Below are positions 23,737-31,450 of a stretch of 35,509 nucleotides of DNA, in pieces. Made by a program: the position numbers and the translations under genes. Positions within the stretch are counted from its first letter, which is position 1; each line of letters begins with the position of its first letter. Location of the stretch: positions 1 to 35,509 of the forward strand of contig JAEORJ010000330.1 of the NCBI GenBank assembly GCA_016840945.1, in the 5' to 3' direction. Origin of the DNA: Candidatus Gerdarchaeota archaeon. Its GTDB lineage: Archaea > Asgardarchaeota > Heimdallarchaeia > JABLTI01. The notes under the pieces were generated by a model. It saw only the letters and a list, made by a program, of their open reading frames with translations. It was not told the DNA's origin and did not search any database.

Positions 23737-26049
23737 CTAATTTTTAACAACAAACTCTGTTTTATGCTTTTTAGTGCATTGAGTGACTATTTTTAATGAT
23801 CCATCTGAAAATAAATCAAGAGATTCTAAAATTGTAGGTTTAAGATCACAAGAGCTACATTTGAATTCTTGAGGTTCTTCCTCTGTCGTTTCTTCTGCGA
23901 AACCAATTAGATTATCTTCATGGCCATTCTTGCAACGAACTTTTAGAACATTAAAACCTAACATATCATTGTATTCTGCTTGCTGCCAAACAATTTCAGC
24001 ACCACACTTCTTACAGAGCAATGGTTCTTTCTCTTCTTCTTGTTGAGCAAAAGCAGTCTCTAAATCTATTGCTGAAATAAAACCTTCATGTTTATCTGCA
24101 AAATTGCTTAATGTCATCCCTTTAGCAAAATCAAGTTTTGCTTTATCATTTAGAATGGTAGCTATTGTTTCTTTATGAGTGCTTAATATCTCACTAATCT
24201 CTTTAGCATATTTTTCAACAGCAACTTCAAGATCAGAAGTAATTTGTGAAAGATTCATTGAACCTTTAGAAGAATCTTTAGCGATATTAGTAAGGGTCAT
24301 TTCAAAGTTTGTTAATGCTTTAGAAGTAATCATAAATTTCTTCAAATCTTTAACATATTTGGTGATTGCTTTACCTGTTTCTTTTGCTAAATCCTTTGTA
24401 AATCTCTCGAGTTCATTAATAGCTTTTATTGCTTGTTTAATAGTTGGTTTGTATGATGGGCGACGATATCTTGAAAGTCGGGCTTCTAATTTTGGATTTA
24501 CATGGAAACCTAAACCATCTGCTAATTGTTCTTCAAAAAGTGATAGGGTTTTGGTTACACTTAGGAGGGACTTTTTCAAAATCGCCTCAATTTTTTCTAT
24601 TGGAGCGAGATCATTCAAATCAACTATTTCAAGTTTTACAATTTCACTTTTTTCAGGTATATACAAATTAGTTGATTTTCCAAAATAATCATTGATGTTC
24701 TTCATCTTTTTAACAAATTTCTCTTGAGCTTCAGTTAAATCAACAGCAAGCTCTTTTAGAAGCAATTCTTTTGTAGCTCCAAAATCTAGTAAAATTGGTA
24801 AAGTGTTAATTATTTCAGCTAATGTTTCAGGATTTAAGCTATTTTCTTGAGCTGAATTTATTTTATCTAAAACTTCTTTTGTTGACTTACTTGCATCAAC
24901 TTGATCTGTTATTGCTGTTAATTCATCTAATACTTCGCCTATAGTTGCATTGTAAATTATAGTGGTTAAATTCGTACCTTCTTTTACTACTTGTTTGTCA
25001 TTGTTTAAATTATCAATTGGATCTTTTTTAACAACATCAATATCTTTGTTAGCAGAATTAATAGCTCCAATCAATCTTGTTTTTGATTGTTCCACTTCTT
25101 TGAAAATAGTGTTGTTGATTACTAATTCGAGTTTTGCTACTTCATTAATTTTAGCAATATACTCCTCAGTCTTTAAACGCAAATCAGCATTTATTTGTTG
25201 AATGAATGACTGTCGTCGATCACTTAAACGGTCCTCAATTTTTCGCACTACCTTTTGTGCTTTTAAAAATGCATTGAAACCTTCAGTAGGCCATTTTTGG
25301 AGGATATTTTCAATCTCACCGCAATTGTCTTTTATCACTACATCATAAGCAGGATTATTTCTATAATCGTTAAGTCGATTATAGAATTTCTCATAAACAA
25401 ATTCAAATGTCTTTGAATGTGTTTTAAGACATCTTTGAACAAAATCTTGTGCTTGTTCTAAAACTTGAAGATAGGTTTCACGATAAGCTTCTTCATAAAC
25501 TAATTGTTCAGATTTACCTAAAATTACTTTTTTAGTTTTTGAGTGTGATTTAATGTTCTCTTCTAATAAGTCGATTTGATGTTTGATTTCAACAACATCC
25601 TTTTCCACTTTTACAGTTGGAAAACCAAGTTTTAGTTTAACATCAATCAATAAACTTGTTATGTTTTCATTTATTATTCGTATTAAATCTGGTACTTCAT
25701 TTAAGGTCTCGACAATTTGGGAACCAATTTGATTGGTATTTTTTGGTAGTTTACCTAAAATTGTTCGATCTATCATTTTATTCTGTTGTTTAATCTTGAG
25801 AGTTTCTTCTAGAAGTTTCATAGTTTCAAGAGCATTAGTTGAGAATTGTTCGATTTTTTTCCATGATTCTCCTTTGTTCTCTGTTTTAATGTCTTTCACA
25901 TAATGAATTAAAGCTGGATAGTCCCCTTCTAGTTCTGAAGCATCACCTTTAATCATTGCAGAGAATCTATTTATCTCATGAACAATTTCATCTAATTCAC
26001 CTAAAATGATGTCCCATTCACCTTTTTCAAGCTGTTCTTCTTCCGACAT
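23737..26049 (-). CDS. Long coiled-coil protein with twin C-terminal zinc ribbons
   Basis: A 770-residue, mostly helical, charged protein without signal peptide or membrane segment, so cytosolic. The first 670 residues are heptad-like (for example LLEENIKSHSKTKKVILGK, IDLLEENI). The C-terminus has two consecutive zinc ribbons: C679-x2-C682 with C706-x3-H710 and C731-x2-C734 with C758-x3-H762, each with a hydrophobic core between. The second copy probably arose by duplication. No known family is recognised. Zinc ribbons suggest nucleic acid or protein binding. GAGGTAGG precedes the ATG. Confidence 0.72.
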   Translation of the reverse strand: MSEEEQLEKGEWDIILGELDEIVHEINRFSAMIKGDASELEGDYPALIHYVKDIKTENKGESWKKIEQFSTNALETMKLLEETLKIKQQNKMIDRTILGKLPKNTNQIGSQIVETLNEVPDLIRIINENITSLLIDVKLKLGFPTVKVEKDVVEIKHQIDLLEENIKSHSKTKKVILGKSEQLVYEEAYRETYLQVLEQAQDFVQRCLKTHSKTFEFVYEKFYNRLNDYRNNPAYDVVIKDNCGEIENILQKWPTEGFNAFLKAQKVVRKIEDRLSDRRQSFIQQINADLRLKTEEYIAKINEVAKLELVINNTIFKEVEQSKTRLIGAINSANKDIDVVKKDPIDNLNNDKQVVKEGTNLTTIIYNATIGEVLDELTAITDQVDASKSTKEVLDKINSAQENSLNPETLAEIINTLPILLDFGATKELLLKELAVDLTEAQEKFVKKMKNINDYFGKSTNLYIPEKSEIVKLEIVDLNDLAPIEKIEAILKKSLLSVTKTLSLFEEQLADGLGFHVNPKLEARLSRYRRPSYKPTIKQAIKAINELERFTKDLAKETGKAITKYVKDLKKFMITSKALTNFEMTLTNIAKDSSKGSMNLSQITSDLEVAVEKYAKEISEILSTHKETIATILNDKAKLDFAKGMTLSNFADKHEGFISAIDLETAFAQQEEEKEPLLCKKCGAEIVWQQAEYNDMLGFNVLKVRCKNGHEDNLIGFAEETTEEEPQEFKCSSCDLKPTILESLDLFSDGSLKIVTQCTKKHKTEFVVKN

Positions 26050-26374
26050 TCATTCCTACCTCAATTTTTTTTGATTAATTTATTGTTTAGTATTTTGCTT
26101 TATGCTATTAACTAAAAAGTTTGCCTAGTTAATAATGTTAAGAATACTAGTATTATTTTAATAATTTCATTAATTAACTACACGATGTAAAACTATTGTA
26201 AGTAAATAAGGATATTTACTTCTTTCGATGATATGTATGAATTGCATTTGGTGATTAATTTTCATGTAATAAAATCAAAAATGATAGGTTTAAATCGATT
26301 TTATGGGAAAATTACTAATAAGAGAAAGTTATTTTCTATCGTATAATATTAATGGAACAATAAGGTGTTTATGT
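26050..26374. promoter_or_regulatory. Divergent gap with short inverted repeats
   Basis: A 325-bp intergenic stretch with no convincing gene. It contains ATTAACTA at 26107-26114 and 26173-26180 and its reverse complement TAGTTAAT at 26126-26133, and a perfect 8-bp hairpin AGTAAATA/TATTTACT (26201-26208, 26213-26220) with loop AGGA. In such AT-rich DNA some of this may be chance. It must contain promoters for the genes on both sides. Confidence 0.35.
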
Positions 26375-26743
26375 ATGACCTTTATAAAAGTAAAAGATAT
26401 TGAACCTGTTAAAAAACCTGGTATCGATATTATAGTTCGTGTTATTGCTAAAAGTGAACCCCGTACAGTCAATACTAAATTTGGCAAATCACGTGTTTGT
26501 GATTTCAAAGTAGGAGATGAAACTGGAACGATAACCTTTAGTCTTTGGGGTAGTAAGATAAACGAAGCCAATTTTGGTGATTTATTAGAAATAACTAATG
26601 GTTATTGTAATGTATGGCAAGGGAATGCACAACTATCATTAGGCCGTGATGGTGATATGAAGAAAATAGAAGATGATAGCTTTCCTGATGCTCAAACTAT
26701 TTTAAATAAATTCATCGAAGAAAGCACTGATGAAGATGAGTAA
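26375..26743 (+). CDS. Single OB-fold RPA/SSB-like protein
   Basis: A 122-residue protein with one OB-fold (residues 5-95): VKKPGIDIIVRVIAKSEPRTV, RVCDFKVGDETGTITFSLWG and FGDLLEITNGYCNVWQGNAQLSLGR match the strands of archaeal SOSS-B/RPA-like domains (COG1599 type). A short acidic tail ends EESTDEDE, as in bacterial SSB tails that recruit partners. AGGTG lies seven bases before ATG 26375. The frame stays open 24 codons further up, but those residues do not resemble the family. It probably binds single-stranded DNA or RNA. A 53-bp gap separates the AlkD-like gene, suggesting a DNA-repair pair. Confidence 0.87.
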   Translation: MTFIKVKDIEPVKKPGIDIIVRVIAKSEPRTVNTKFGKSRVCDFKVGDETGTITFSLWGSKINEANFGDLLEITNGYCNVWQGNAQLSLGRDGDMKKIEDDSFPDAQTILNKFIEESTDEDE

Positions 26744-26796
26744 GCAGAGATAGCTTCTCAATTTTATATTTTTAATTGTTTAAGGATAAGTAGAGG

Positions 26797-27501
26797 GTGA
26801 CAATAATCCAAAAAGATTACAATAAAGAAATAATTATCGAGTATTTTAAAGAACAAGGTGACCCTACAAGTATAGAAGGTATGGCAAAATTCGGCATCAC
26901 ACCTGAGAAAACCTTTGGTGTAAGAATACCTAATATAAAAAATATAGCAAAGAAAATTGGTAAAGACCCAAAATTAGCTAAAGAATTATGGGAAATAAAT
27001 ACTCGAGAAACACGAATTTTGGCATGTATGATTGAGGATCCTAAAATTGTATCTGAAAAGCAAATTGATGATTGGGTTAAGGAATTTGATTATTGGGAAA
27101 TCTGTGATCAGTGTATTATGACATTAATAGATAAAACTCCTTTTGCCCAAAACAAATGTTTTGAATGGACAGAACGAGATGAGGAGTTTGTAAAGCGAGC
27201 AGGTTTTTCTTTAATAGCTCGATTAGCTTGGACAGATAAGAACTTAAAAGATGATACATTTATCGAATTTTTATCGCTCATTGAAAGAGAAGCTACTGAT
27301 GATAGAAATGCTGTAAAAAAAGCTGTTAACTGGGCCTTACGTCAAATAGGAAAAAGAAATCTAAGACTTAACCAAAAGGCAATAAAATCTGCAAGAAAAA
27401 TCCTATCCTTTGAATCTAAAACTGCTAAATGGGTTGCTAATGATGCTTTACGAGAATTAACAGATGAAAAGATAAAAAATAAATTGAAAAATGAAAAGTA
27501 A
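26797..27501 (+). CDS. AlkD-like DNA alkylation-repair HEAT protein
   Basis: A 234-residue all-helical protein of the DNA alkylation repair family (PF08713 type). It has the expected YFGVRIPNIKNIAKKIGK-like opening (FGVRIPNIKNIAKKI), LAKELWEINTRETRILA and YWEICDQ, in which W100 and D104 correspond to the Trp/Asp pair used by AlkD for base flipping and excision. GTG start at 26797 behind GTAGAGG. The family excises N3- and N7-alkyl purines. The gene follows the OB-fold gene; the convergent stop is shared with a bidirectional hairpin. Confidence 0.9.
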   Translation: MTIIQKDYNKEIIIEYFKEQGDPTSIEGMAKFGITPEKTFGVRIPNIKNIAKKIGKDPKLAKELWEINTRETRILACMIEDPKIVSEKQIDDWVKEFDYWEICDQCIMTLIDKTPFAQNKCFEWTERDEEFVKRAGFSLIARLAWTDKNLKDDTFIEFLSLIEREATDDRNAVKKAVNWALRQIGKRNLRLNQKAIKSARKILSFESKTAKWVANDALRELTDEKIKNKLKNEK

Positions 27502-27518
27502 TCTCTACTTCATTTTTC
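27486..27518. terminator. Bidirectional hairpin at convergent gene ends
   Basis: GAAAAATG (27486-27493) pairs with CATTTTTC (27511-27518) and AAGTA (27496-27500) with TACTT (27506-27510), with an AA bulge. It gives T-rich 3' flanks in both directions and overlaps the ends of both genes. Confidence 0.6.
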
Positions 27519-28106
27519 TTTTAATAATTCTTTGATTTCTCTTAACTCAGATAATATTGCACTTTGGAAATTCTCATCAGAGATTTCTTCTTCAATACTA
27601 ACAACAGGAGTCATACTTTTATATTCTTGTATTTTATCCATGATTTGATCGTAAATCTCTTGATAAATTACTAAACCTTCAAGCTTCTCTTCAGGTCCTT
27701 TTGATGAACTATATCCTGCTGTGTGAATATATATTGTTCCAATACTGAATATTCGATCAATTGGTCCTCTTATTATGCCTAGATTTGTTACAGCACGTAG
27801 GGGGATCGTTTTAACTCTTTTCCAAACTATTCCTCTAAATGTCACAACATCTTTGTTTGATAACTCGTATTTTATAGATTTATAATAAAATGGGAGCAAA
27901 ATTAAAGCTATAATAAAAATAAAAACAATGACACTGCTTACAGCTATAACAATAGCTAACCAATGAATTGGCTTTTCAGATAAAAGATAAGGAACTAAAA
28001 AGCTAGCAATAGCTACCACATTAATTATTAATACTAAAATTGAGGTAATGTAATATTTCCAGAGTAATTTTTTATCTGGTTCAAGTATAGTAATACCTTT
28101 GGACAT
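27510..28106 (-). CDS. Membrane protein with bacterial-type PH domain
   Basis: A 198-residue protein with two membrane helices (about 18-40 and 48-74) followed by a bPH2/DUF304-like domain (residues 76-160: YKSIKYELSNKDVVTFRGIVWKR, then VKTIPLRAVTNLGIIRGPIDR and SIGTIYIHTAG). The C-terminus (165-198) is a charged helix likely to be a coiled coil (LSELREIKELLKEK). The PH-like domain faces the cytosol by analogy with the family; ligand unknown. Confidence 0.83.
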   Translation of the reverse strand: MSKGITILEPDKKLLWKYYITSILVLIINVVAIASFLVPYLLSEKPIHWLAIVIAVSSVIVFIFIIALILLPFYYKSIKYELSNKDVVTFRGIVWKRVKTIPLRAVTNLGIIRGPIDRIFSIGTIYIHTAGYSSSKGPEEKLEGLVIYQEIYDQIMDKIQEYKSMTPVVSIEEEISDENFQSAILSELREIKELLKEK

Positions 28107-28230
28107 AACATCTCCAGAGGAATAAAGGACAATTAATTATTTAAACAGAATCAAAAGTCTTGACTTTTTATAATCATTTTTGAATCAAATTGTACGAAAA
28201 CTTTTTCTGTTAAATTTAGGAAGTTAAATA

Positions 28231-28296
28231 TGCGAACGATGACCGCTCTGGCCCTTCTGATAACAGATGATGAAGATTTTGAGTGGAAAGTTCGCA
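28231..28296 (+). ncRNA. Candidate C/D-box sRNA-like element
   Basis: A 66-nt element inside a 643-bp gene-poor stretch (28107-28749). The ends TGCGAAC (28231-28237) and GTTCGCA (28290-28296) form a 7-bp terminal stem. Next to the 5' stem is GATGACC (C-like), then the guide-sized segment GCTCTGGCCCTT, CTGA (28257-28260, D'), a 7-nt spacer and a perfect TGATGA (28268-28273, C'). No good D box precedes the 3' stem, so the match is incomplete. Order and spacing otherwise fit archaeal C/D RNAs. The target of the first guide cannot be identified without rRNA/tRNA sequences. Confidence 0.4.
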
Positions 28297-28406
28297 CTTC
28301 TTAAATAGTTTCAATTAAGTAGGGTAATTAAATAATTATTTAATAAAATAACTTATGAGCTAAACAGTGAAAATATTAGCTTTTTATCAGTTTTTTCATA
28401 GAATAG

Positions 28407-28418
28407 TTTATATATAAA
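28407..28418 (+). promoter_or_regulatory. Strong palindromic TATA box
   Basis: TTTATATATAAA, centred 25 bp upstream of 28438, so the transcript would start at or near the first base of the hairpin at 28438. Confidence 0.65.
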
Positions 28419-28437
28419 ATACGCAAAAAGACAATAT

Positions 28438-28469
28438 TTAGATTAGTAGTATTTCTTGTACTAATCTAA
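28438..28469 (+). other. 5'-leader hairpin of the micro-protein unit
   Basis: TTAGATTAGTA (28438-28448) pairs perfectly with TACTAATCTAA (28459-28469) around a 10-nt loop. It lies at the predicted 5' end of the transcript, 6 bp before an ATG, and may protect the RNA or gate translation. Confidence 0.6.
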
Positions 28470-28496
28470 GTACCAATGAATGGTGGAAAAAAATTC

Positions 28497-28571
28497 ATGG
28501 GAAAAGATACAAAGAAAGCACCAAGCAAAAAATCACCACCTGCGAAAACACCGCAGAAAAAGAAGAAATAA
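28497..28571 (+). CDS. 24-residue lysine-rich micro-protein
   Basis: Starting MGKDTKKAPSKKSP and ending TPQKKKK, with about 42 percent Lys plus Pro, Ser, Thr and Ala. GGTGG (28482-28486) lies ten bases ahead of ATG 28497; an in-frame ATG at 28476 would add MNGGKKF. It is boxed by its own TATA box, leader hairpin and terminator, so it is an independent unit of about 220 nt. The composition recalls histone tails or the N-terminal extensions of ribosomal proteins such as S25e, but there is no folded domain after the stop. Function unknown. It could alternatively be a non-coding RNA gene. Confidence 0.55.
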   Translation: MGKDTKKAPSKKSPPAKTPQKKKK

Positions 28572-28633
28572 TTAATGGCATAATGAGAGATAGTCGAATT
28601 ATGTAATTATTATTATTGTGTAGAGCAAGTCTC

Positions 28634-28657
28634 AGCTCCCTTTTTAGGGAGCTTTTA
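28634..28657 (+). terminator. Hairpin plus T-rich terminator of the micro-protein unit
   Basis: AGCTCCCT (28634-28641) pairs with AGGGAGCT (28646-28653) around TTTT, followed by TTTA. Perfect 8-bp GC-rich stem, standing out from the AT-rich surroundings. Confidence 0.8.
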
Positions 28658-28749
28658 TTACCCATTTTTATATCAAATATTTTAACTAGTAAAATTTTAT
28701 TATAGGAAATTATAAATAGCATTTATTAAAATCAATCAATGGAAGAAAA

Positions 28750-28825
28750 GCACCTTTGGTCCAGCCTGGAAAGACTCGACCCTCCCAAGGTCGGAACCCG
28801 GGTTCAAATCCCGGAAGGTGCACCA
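28750..28825 (+). tRNA. trnG: tRNA-Gly(CCC), intronless, CCA encoded
   Basis: Acceptor GCACCTT/AAGGTGC, D-arm GTC...GAC, anticodon stem CGACC/GGTCG with loop CTCCCAA and anticodon CCC at 28784-28786, T-arm CCGGG-TTCAAAT-CCCGG, discriminator A28822 and encoded CCA (28823-28825). A T-run follows directly at 28826. TATA-like ATTATAAATA lies 33-42 bp upstream. No intron, in contrast to the tRNA-Trp. Confidence 0.95.
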
Positions 28826-28855
28826 TTTTTTTAATAATCCAAATACCAAGAAAAT

Positions 28856-29035
28856 TCAATCTTTATTTTGATATTCTTTTGAACGTTTCATCAATTCTCG
28901 ACGATATTTACCATATTTTCGCTCATGCTCAATTGAGAATTTTGCAGGCGCAGGTGGAATAGCTTTTCCATTGCATTTCGGACATACTTCTTTTAAAGTA
29001 TATACTCCACATTTTGTGCATTTATGTAATGACAT
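28856..29035 (-). CDS. nop10: H/ACA ribonucleoprotein protein Nop10
   Basis: A 59-residue protein of the archaeal/eukaryotic H/ACA pseudouridylation complex, in which it binds Cbf5. The zinc ribbon is C6-x2-C9 ... C18-x2-C21 (KCTKCGVYTLKEVCPKC), followed by PAPAKFS and the family hallmark YGKYRRELMK. The sequence is nearly canonical. GGAGGAAC precedes the ATG at 29035. It lies 39 bp after the aIF2-alpha gene, the conserved archaeal pairing. Too short for usual gene-length cut-offs. Confidence 0.95.
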   Translation of the reverse strand: MSLHKCTKCGVYTLKEVCPKCNGKAIPPAPAKFSIEHERKYGKYRRELMKRSKEYQNKD

Positions 29036-29074
29036 AGCAGCTGTTCCTCCATTAATCTAAATTAATTTCGTAAT

Positions 29075-29926
29075 TTATTTCCTTCTTGTGAATGAAAAGG
29101 TTCCCTTATTGCGTTCTACAATTTCTTCAATTCTTTGAAGAGCATTTTCTAAAGCTTTTTCTGCAACCTTGTAATCTTCAGATTTAACTTCAATAGCATA
29201 TCTTGGACTTCCTTCTGTGTAAATCTTGATAATGGTATTTTTCTCTTTAACATTATCTCTACCAGCAATCAATGCTTCTTTAAGTTTTATCACACCATCC
29301 CCACCAGGTATAGAAATATCAGCTGTACCCCTAATTTCTACAGTGGCAGCAACAATATTTTCCGAAGCTATTTTTTGGATTACTTTTGCCCAATCTTCTG
29401 GAATACCCATTTCCATTATTTCTTTTACAGTACTAGTAGAAGCAAATTCTAAACCATAATAAAGCATATCATGATTAGTAACCAAAATCTGTTGGATCTC
29501 ATCAGATTTGTCTCGTTCTTTTTCAGGCATTTTTTCAACGATCATTTTGAACAGCGTATTTGCTGTCTGAGCTCTTTTTGACTCAAGAAGTTTTAATTTC
29601 TTCATTTGTTCTGGTACTCGTTTGATGCTAAGATCGATCTGATCTCTTTGGGGATCAATTCTTAATACTTTAGCAACAATTCTTTGACCTTCTCTAACAT
29701 GCACTCGAATATTTTTAACCCAAGTTCGTGAAAGTTCAGAAATATGGACATAAGCTCTTTTATTATCATATTCATCAAGAGTGACATATGCACCATGATT
29801 CGATACCTCTTGTACTGTGGCAACAACTAATTCATTTCGTCCAGGGAAGCCATCAAAATATTCTTCTACATCAACATCTGGATCAAACAAATCATTTTCT
29901 AAATTTTCTTGGTTATTTCTTGACAT
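29075..29926 (-). CDS. eif2a: Translation initiation factor aIF2 subunit alpha
   Basis: A 283-residue subunit of the archaeal aIF2 heterotrimer that delivers initiator Met-tRNA to the ribosome. An N-terminal S1/OB domain (GRNELVVATVQEVSNHGAYV to IDLSIKRV, about residues 20-90) is followed by the helical domain (to about 170) and a C-terminal alpha/beta domain (VAATVEIRGTADISIPG) that binds aIF2-gamma. The loop HISELSRTWVKN corresponds to the segment that carries the regulatory Ser51 in eukaryotes. A longer in-frame start at 29962 is unlikely because its residues are not family-like; ATG 29926 has GAGGAAGTG upstream. Confidence 0.94.
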   Translation of the reverse strand: MSRNNQENLENDLFDPDVDVEEYFDGFPGRNELVVATVQEVSNHGAYVTLDEYDNKRAYVHISELSRTWVKNIRVHVREGQRIVAKVLRIDPQRDQIDLSIKRVPEQMKKLKLLESKRAQTANTLFKMIVEKMPEKERDKSDEIQQILVTNHDMLYYGLEFASTSTVKEIMEMGIPEDWAKVIQKIASENIVAATVEIRGTADISIPGGDGVIKLKEALIAGRDNVKEKNTIIKIYTEGSPRYAIEVKSEDYKVAEKALENALQRIEEIVERNKGTFSFTRRK

Positions 29927-30174
29927 TTTTATATTACACTTCCTCTGATTGATAATCAGCATTAGTTAAGATAAAAAATCTTCTATCAAAATGCTTCTAC
30001 AACTCCTTAATAAAAGTAATTATGTAAAAGGTTGAAGGAAAACAGATTATTTTTTTATAAAAGAATGAAAAACGACATATAACACAAGAAAAGCAAAAAT
30101 TTAATTGGGAAAAGAATTTAAAATGATAGAAGAATCTTATTGCGGTTTAATTAATCTGTAAGGAGATATTTTGA

Positions 30175-31413
30175 ATGACAACAAGAGATCCAACAGGATT
30201 TTTGAAAGCTGAATATCAAGTTCTTGTTGATGAAGGACGTGATTGGAAGCATAAAATATTACAGACAGCTTCGGACCCAATTTGTACGGTAGAAGGGAAA
30301 GAAGTAATTATGATGTGTTCAAATAATTATTTGAACTTAAGTGACCACCCACATTTGAAGAAAAAAGCCATTGAAGCGGTGGAAAAATATGGCGCAGGTT
30401 CAGGTTCGGTTAGAGCCATTGCAGGTAATATGGACATACATGTTGAATTAGAACATAAACTAGCTGAATTTAAAGAACAAGAAGCAGTTATGATTACTCA
30501 AACTGGTTTTGCAGCAAATGCAGGAGCTATTCAACAACTTGTAACTAGTACTGAAGATGTAATTATTTCTGATGAGCTAAATCATGGTTCTATCATTGAT
30601 GGTGTAAGATTGACAAAAGCTCAAAGAGGTAAAGAATTCATTTATTCTCATTCAGATATGGCAGGCTTAGAACAATGTTTGAAAAATGCTGAAAAAGCAA
30701 ATGCTAGACGAATTTTAGTTATTACTGATGGTGTATTCTCTATGGATGGTGATTATGCTAAACTTGATGAAATTCAAAAATTGAGTGAACAATATGGTGC
30801 CATGATATATGTTGATGATGCTCATGGTGATGGTGTTCTTGGTAGAAATAAATCAGGTAAAGGAATTGTTGATCACTTCGGATTACAGGGCAAAGTACAT
30901 GTTGAAATGAACACTTTCAGTAAAGCTATGGGAACAGTTGGTGGAGCAATTACTGGGTCTCAAGACCTAATTAACTATTTACGAAATACTACTCGAACTT
31001 ATCTTCTTAGTGGTTCCCATCCACCTGCTGTCGTAGGTGCATCTATTGGTGCTATTGAAGTTCTTGAAAACAAAGAAGGTAAATTTGAACCTGTAGTAGC
31101 AAAACTCCTTGATAATTGTGATTATTTCAAGAAAGGAATTGTTGATATTGGATTCAATCATCCTATCACAGTAGCTGCAGCTGATTCACCTACAGGTATT
31201 ACTCCTGTCATTTGTGGAGAAAACGATGTTGCTCGGGCAATGAGTAATCGGTTATATGAGGAAGGTATCTTTGCTTTACCAATAGTCTTTCCAATGGTTC
31301 CAAGAGGTACATCAAGAATTCGAGTTATGATGACCGCCGGTTTAACCAAGAATCACCTTAATACTGCTTTAGCAGCATTTGAGAAAATTGGTAAAGAATT
31401 AAAAATACTATAA
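30175..31413 (+). CDS. kbl: Glycine C-acetyltransferase-like PLP enzyme
   Basis: A 412-residue alpha-oxoamine synthase family enzyme. The PLP lysine is K250 in NTFSKAMG; PLP-binding D214 and H217 lie in YVDDAHGDG; CSNNYLNLSDHP and SGSVRAIAGNMDIHVELE are family hallmarks, and TTRTYLLSGSHPP the C-terminal start. Best fit is glycine C-acetyltransferase (2-amino-3-ketobutyrate CoA ligase), which joins threonine degradation to glycine and acetyl-CoA; 8-amino-7-oxononanoate synthase and serine palmitoyltransferase are relatives. No threonine dehydrogenase gene is nearby. AAGGAGAT eight bases before the ATG is a strong Shine-Dalgarno. Confidence 0.87.
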   Translation: MTTRDPTGFLKAEYQVLVDEGRDWKHKILQTASDPICTVEGKEVIMMCSNNYLNLSDHPHLKKKAIEAVEKYGAGSGSVRAIAGNMDIHVELEHKLAEFKEQEAVMITQTGFAANAGAIQQLVTSTEDVIISDELNHGSIIDGVRLTKAQRGKEFIYSHSDMAGLEQCLKNAEKANARRILVITDGVFSMDGDYAKLDEIQKLSEQYGAMIYVDDAHGDGVLGRNKSGKGIVDHFGLQGKVHVEMNTFSKAMGTVGGAITGSQDLINYLRNTTRTYLLSGSHPPAVVGASIGAIEVLENKEGKFEPVVAKLLDNCDYFKKGIVDIGFNHPITVAAADSPTGITPVICGENDVARAMSNRLYEEGIFALPIVFPMVPRGTSRIRVMMTAGLTKNHLNTALAAFEKIGKELKIL

Positions 31414-31450
31414 AAAATACCTTTTCCCTTCTTCTTTTTTTTTACCCTAT

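Noticed and set aside
24179..24688. 169-codon open frame on the plus strand
   Set aside because: Lies antisense within the long helical-protein gene and translates to hydrophobic low-complexity residues mirrored from Lys/Glu-rich codons. No Shine-Dalgarno.
26107..26220. Repeat array made of ATTAACTA copies
   Set aside because: Only three 8-bp copies in very AT-rich DNA without regular spacing; retained only as a weak regulatory note, not as an array or CRISPR.
28495..28722. 75-codon open frame on the minus strand
   Set aside because: Antisense to the micro-protein unit and its terminator; no promoter on that strand and composition typical of non-coding AT-rich DNA.
28756..28962. 68-codon open frame on the plus strand
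   Set aside because: Starts inside tRNA-Gly and runs antisense to nop10.
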